A stretch of 64,000 bases of DNA from Paraspadella gotoi (taxonomy: Eukaryota > Chaetognatha), in NCBI GenBank assembly GCA_051294375.1, contig CM119266.1, forward strand, positions 2,783,812-2,847,811, written 5' to 3'. Positions 58,909-64,000 of the stretch are shown in pieces; positions within the stretch are counted from its first letter, which is position 1, and each line of letters opens with the position of its first letter. The notes beneath the pieces were generated by a model that saw only the letters and a program-made list of their open reading frames with translations, was not told where the DNA came from and ran no database searches. The position numbers and the translations under genes were made by a program.

Positions 58909-61900
58909 ATGGAAATAAACGAATTGGAAAATGACAATTCCGAGACAATAGTAACTCTCGACCCCGTGGAATCCGCTAAACGGATCCTCCGAGACAATGC
59001 TCCCTACGACATCGTCAACTTTGGCGGGTTGGACCGAGTCGAACTCGTTCCAAAGCCCCCGCCGCCGACCGCCATCGCCGGCTCCCGTCGAGGCTTCGCC
59101 CTCGACCTGCCCCTCAACTGCCTTCCCTTCGGTCCCCCGCCGGTCTTCCCCAAGACCAAGGAGTCCCTCCTTGACTACGTGGAAAATCCCGAGAGACTTC
59201 CAATCTTCGATTTGGACGAGAACCAGACTTTCGAGCCGCGGACCCCGAATCCAGCCTCCCTTTTTGCCTGGGAGTTGTCCCCGGTCAGTTCCACCGTGAG
59301 GGTGGTCAGGCATCCGACCACCGGAATCATTCAGGGTAAGTTTCGAGGTGGAAGACAACAGGAGAGTCGGAATTTCGGCTACAGGCAAAGTGGTCTTTTA
59401 TCTATTGACGTGTTGAAGTTGAATTAACAGACAGAACATTAGTAATGTACTAAGATTTCTCTGTAATGTTACAAATTTGGTATCCATCAGGATACCGCGA
59501 GGAACCACTCGATGCCGTAGGCGAGACTGCCAAGAACTCACTCGGCCTGGGCCGCTTGCCAGGCCCGCCCGATCAGGGAGTTAAGGGCAAGCGGGAGAAC
59601 CTTCCTTTCTGGCCGGGCGGAATGGAGTGGGAGCCGCCGTCTTTTCGGCGAGGCGCCACCGCCCTTGAGGATGCCGAAGGTCAGTTGGACGAATCCTCGG
59701 AGCGAGCAGATCTCTTCGAGCGCGACCTCCTCACCATCGCCCCCGGCCTGGACGAAGGCCTTGTCTTCTCCGAGGATGGATGCTCCGCGGTGACAAGGAG
59801 AAAGACTTTGCAGGCGAGTCGCGGAGAGCAGTTGGTGGATGATTAGTATCACCATTGATCATATTTGATTCAATCCCGAAAGCAGGAAATCATCGCCGAG
59901 GGAGACGATCTGGAGTTCGAGGCTCCCGCCGCTGTCGAAGAGGCAGTTGAGCAGACTGGAGAGAAAGTAAAAAAGGATCAAAGAAAAGACGATTCTGAGT
60001 TGGACAAGATTGTGTCCAAGGTCGAAGTGTTGAGAATCTCGCAGGTCACTTCGGACGACGTCGAGTTGGGAGCGCTTCAGGTGGAGAAAGATATCCATAA
60101 AGAAATCATGTCATGTATATAGAGGCTAAAGTTAAAAATCCAAATGACTTAGCAGAATTGAGAGGAAAGTTCATTAAAAAGTCTCGGTATAATTTGCCGA
60201 CTAACATATTTTTCGCCTCTTTTTATAGTCCAGCTCCAAAACGAGCCAACTCCGCGGCCAATGGGAATGGGCAGTCGCCGTCAACGAGATTGACGAGCCT
60301 GTCGACGACTTCCACGAGCGCATCCCCGAGATGGCCTACAAGTGGCCCTTCGAGCTCGACGTCTTTCAGAAACAGACGATTCTCCATCTGGAAAGACACG
60401 AGAGCGTCTTCGTCGCCGCCCACACCTCCGCAGGGAAGACGGTTATCGCAGAATATGCCATCGCTCTCTGTCTAAAGCATATGACGAAAGGTTAAACAAA
60501 AACTTTAGTTGATTATTTGAATTATCGTAAGTCTTAATTTTAATCCCCATTTCACAGCAATATACACGTCCCCGATCAAAGCCTTGTCCAATCAAAAGTT
60601 TCGTGACTTCAAGACGACCTTCGTCGACGTGGGCCTCATCACCGGGGACGTCCAGATAAACCAGAAGGCCGCCTGCCTCATTATGACCACCGAGATATTA
60701 AGGTCGATGCTGTACAACGGGAGCGACGTCGTCAGAGATCTGGAGTGGGTCATCTTTGACGAGGTCCACTATATTAATGACAGGTTGGTCACAAATAAAG
60801 AGAAACAGCTTGCTAGTGTTTTTTATTTGTTAAGTGCTTGACTTAGCTTGACTCTGGCAAATACGCGATTCTTCTGTTCGAATGTGGAGTACATTTAAAT
60901 TGGCTCTTATTCGTAGAAAGAGATTCGGACGAAAGACTTTATAAAATTTTAGGGTGAGGCCTAAGTTATACTTGAGATTTTATTGCCACACAAGCTAGCT
61001 TCAGAACCCAGGGCTGCTGTTAGGGGGCAAACCTTGCGGACCCCCTAACTGGTCGATGGGCGGCTGCAGAGTGCAGACCAAAGAGGCAGATTTTCTCGGC
61101 GTTGCTAGTATGACACTGGATGCGGGTAGTAGTGCGTTAACTGTTTCACTATTCCAGAGTCACTACTCGGTATTTAAATACGTACGTATGAGGAGAGGAA
61201 CAACAGTTGAGTAGACACGGCTTCGTAAACGCACAGGAATCACAAAGTAAACACAAACACAAAAAACTCTGCTATAAAATGTTAATCAACGCATTTATCA
61301 ATGAATTTATCCACAAAAGTTTATCTACAGCTTAACGAGTTTATTCGTGATTCCACTTCCATTCGCTATTCCATTCTATTCCATTCGCTATTTCATTTTA
61401 TACCATTCGCTATTCCCCCGCCCAAAAAAAAAAAATAGCGAGCGAGGCGTTGTCTGGGAGGAAGTCCTCATCATGCTTCCGCAGCACGTGAACATCGTGC
61501 TCCTCAGCGCCACCGTCCCCAACACCCTAGAGTTCGCCGACTGGGTCGGGCGGACGAAGCGGAAAAAGATATTCGTCGTCTCCACCCTCAAGCGGCCCGT
61601 CCCCCTCGAGCACTTCCTCTACACGGGCAACAGTCAGAAAACAATGAACGAGTTGTTCATGGTGCTTGACTCGAGCAAGCAGTTCCTAACCGCCGGGCAT
61701 CAAAAGGCCGTCGCCGCCAAGAAAGAGAGAGAGTCTAAATCGAAGGAGTCCTACGGGGCCAAAGGTTTGTCGTGATTTTCATTATTACTTATTACTTACT
61801 GTCACTCACCAGAGGTGTGAAAAAATTCAGTTGGTCGTTCTAAAATTGATGCAGGTCCTCGTCCCGGCGATCCGCGCCAGGAAAAGAGCATTTACTTGTC

Positions 61901-64000
61901 CGTTGTGGAGATGCTCCGTAAAAAGGAGCGACTTCCTTGCGTCATCTTCACCTTCTCCAAGAAGCGTTGCGACGACAACGCTTCTGCTTTGACCACCATC
62001 GATCTCACTACGAAGGAGGAGAAGAACGAGGTTCACGTCTTCTTTAACAAGAGGTGTTCTAACGGGGGGGCATTCTGCTACAGTGTCAGCATTTAACACT
62101 ACCGCTTTTAAATTTGTTACCATTCGTCGTTGTGACAACTTCTCCGTCTTACCACTTCTCTATGTAGCATATTACGGCTTCGTGTGAAGGCCGACCGTGA
62201 GCTGCCGCAAGTAAAGCACATGAGCGATTTGCTGAAGCGTGGCATCGGAGTTCATCACAGCGGAATCCTCCCCATCCTGAAGGAGGTCATCGAGATGCTT
62301 TTCCAAAAAGGTAAACAATTTAATTTTGTCACTTTATTATTTTATTTATTTAGTTATAATTATTTATTTATTATTTATATTCATTCTTACTTTGACAAGG
62401 CTTGGTGAAGATCCTCTTCGCGACGGAGACTTTCGCCATGGGAGTAAACATGCCCGCGCGAACTGTCGTCTACGATTCTCTGAAGAAGCACGATGGCACG
62501 GGGCTAAGATTCTTGCAGCCGGGCGAATACACGCAGATGGCGGGACGGGCCGGTCGACGAGGTGCGGAAAGCATTAGTCAAAAAAATTAAAAAAAAAAAA
62601 ACATGAAGTAATCGGAGTTAACAAAATTTTCATCGTTGTCTTTTCCCCTTAAGGTCTCGATAAGACCGGCATGGTGATCATCCTTTGCAAGGGCGACATC
62701 TACGAAGCTTCCGACTTGCACCGCGTCATGCTGGGCAAACCTTTCAAGCTTGAGTCTCAGTTCCGCCTAACCTATTCTATGATCCTCAACTTGCTGCGGG
62801 TGGAGCAACTTCGCGTGGAGGACATGATGAAGAGAAGCTTCTCCGAGTTTCACAATCAGCGGAAGAAGGGAGACTTTGAGGCCGCGCTGGAGAGCGTCAA
62901 GGAAAGGTGAGGTAGAAAGAAAAGTTAACGTGACATGTTTTGACATCAATTGACAACTTTTGTTAGTAGTCCGTCAAATAACTAAACTCCGAATAAAAAG
63001 TTCGATATCTAATTCATCTATATGCTATCTAATGTTTGTTTAATCAATATTTGATGGTGTCTAGGTTGGGCAATATCCACGAAGTCGACTGCCCCTGGTG
63101 CTCGTCGGACCTCGAGAACTACTATGTACTATGCGAAGAGTACGGACGCGAGCGTCGCTCGACCATGAGGCATCTCATGTTCTACTCTCACGTACATAAG
63201 ACTTTGGCGCATGGACGAGTCCTCGTCTTTAAGGGACCCAAGACCGATCCCGCCTTCGCCTATTCGCCCAGGCGCCTGCAGGTCGGGGTCATTCTTAACG
63301 CCTTCGGAGAGGCTTCCGCCAGGTGCACTTGGGAATGAGTCTCATCCGTTCCCCCCCCCCCATTTGAACGCTGATTATTGAGGTTCTTTCGGTTTCTACA
63401 CGCAGGATCCTATTATGCTGTTATTTTGTAAGAGGGATGGAGGCCTTCACCCACCAAGTCAAGGAGACCAGATAGATTGTTTGTTGAATGAAAGAACAAT
63501 TTTTATATATATATTGTGGACGCAACAAATAAGAGTAAGAATGATTTATTCTTCAACAAGGTTATAAACAATAACAGTCAAAAATGCTCAGATGCTAAGT
63601 ATATTACAATGGTATTTACAAGGTCAACGTTTGACCATAAAGAGATAGGGGGAAAACGATCGAGGGTAAGTTTGGTAAGGTCAATTGGTTTGACCGAGGT
63701 TGCGTGTCTTAGTTGTTCGTCCACAATATATTGGTTGTACAAAATTCATTGAGGAAAACCGGGACTATTTCTTGTACTCAGAAAATTTACCGTGTTAACC
63801 CTCGACGACGGAGAACCCTTGCCCCCCGACGAGGCCGTCGATGCCGATCGGGTAGAGCCCGTTCTGACTCCGAGTCTCTTCTATCCGAGCGACACGGTTT
63901 ATCATCGTCTCGTCATCGTCGCCGCCGACGACATCGTCACCATCTGCTTCAAGACGATCAAAGTCGAGAGCGACAAGATCATCGACAATGTCAAGAAGCG
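58909..64000 (+). CDS. SKIC2: SKI2-type DExH RNA helicase (SKIC2), truncated by window end
   Basis: Helicase of the cytoplasmic SKI complex, which feeds mRNA to the exosome. Exons: 58909-59335, 59491-59813, 59886-60080, 60229-60490, 60558-60783, 61439-61764, 61855-62053, 62168-62310, 62400-62561, 62654-62906, 63065-63322, 63782 onward. Phases agree throughout. Motifs: AAHTSAGKT (Walker A), [34 protein letters not shown] (DEVH), [26 protein letters not shown] and [15 protein letters not shown] (motif VI), with GVHHSGILP before it. The RKFTVL segment opens the last exon seen. The N-terminal region has the Ski2 [12 protein letters not shown] block. One intron (59814-59885) uses a GC donor (CAG|gcgagt). 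Frame is open at 64000; the C-terminal part of the protein is outside the window. Confidence 0.95.
60784..61438. other. Largest SKI2 intron, content unassigned
   Basis: A 655 bp intron. Its middle (about 60980-61260) is less AT-rich than its flanks and contains agggggcaaaccttgcgg and many short repeats, suggesting an old interspersed repeat. I found no inverted ends, Pol III boxes or coding traces. Confidence 0.4.
63515..63725. mobile_element. 211-bp element with terminal inverted repeats (MITE or solo LTR)
   Basis: It begins TGTGGACG and ends CGTCCACA, perfect 8 bp inverted ends with the TG...CA form of LTRs. Both sides have atatat, a possible target duplication within a TA-rich site. It lies in the SKI2 intron between exons ending 63322 and starting 63782. 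It is too short to code. LTR or MITE origin cannot be told apart from this alone. Confidence 0.5.

Overview
This 64 kb window is animal nuclear DNA. Its genes are split by GT-AG introns (plus one GC-AG), mostly 60-700 bp long. Long AT-rich spacers, abundant (CT)n, (TTTC)n and (AAT)n microsatellites, and Penelope-like retroelement (PLE) copies lie between and inside them. The gene set (UBE2QL1-type E2, calpain, SID-1 family protein, archease, GT92 glycosyltransferase, AGXT, SKI2 helicase) is metazoan. The compact introns and the HHR-bearing PLEs fit a marine or aquatic invertebrate such as a sponge or spiralian, but I cannot name the lineage from sequence alone. Exon models below were built by hand from reading-frame and splice-phase agreement.

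Layout: (1) 2.0-5.5 kb, plus strand: UBE2QL1-like E2 enzyme. (2) 7.8-17.9 kb, minus strand: a calpain with all five EF-hand segments in which the catalytic Cys is Ala and the catalytic His is Leu. An intron of about 3.9 kb in it contains a complete, same-strand SID-1 family (SIDT) gene. (3) 18-24.6 kb: no confident gene. (4) 24.6-28.6 kb, minus strand: three tandem small membrane-protein paralogs resembling REEP/DP1 proteins, each with the same phase-1 intron. One has a (KADH)n tail and a roughly 0.85 kb (AAT)n intron. (5) 30.4-46.1 kb, plus strand: an F-box/leucine-rich-repeat gene. Its two large introns hold a decayed PLE, two fold-back PLE terminal repeats, tRNA-like SINE copies and a complete archease gene. 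(6) 46.4-47.5 kb, minus strand: a coiled-coil protein. (7) 50.2-54.6 kb, plus strand: a GT92 glycosyltransferase with a 5'-truncated PLE in one intron. (8) 55.4-57.2 kb: AGXT. (9) 58.9 kb to the window edge: SKI2-type RNA helicase, cut off at the end.

Most notable: six hammerhead-ribozyme motifs (five with intact cores) lie in the PLE-derived repeats, and three of those insertions are flanked by 13-14 bp target duplications. There are two independent same-strand nested genes, and a calpain that looks proteolytically dead. No classical operon logic applies. The functional links are loose: two ubiquitin-pathway genes (E2 and F-box protein) and two RNA-processing genes (archease for tRNA ligation, SKI2 for exosome-linked decay), plus a putative dsRNA transporter.
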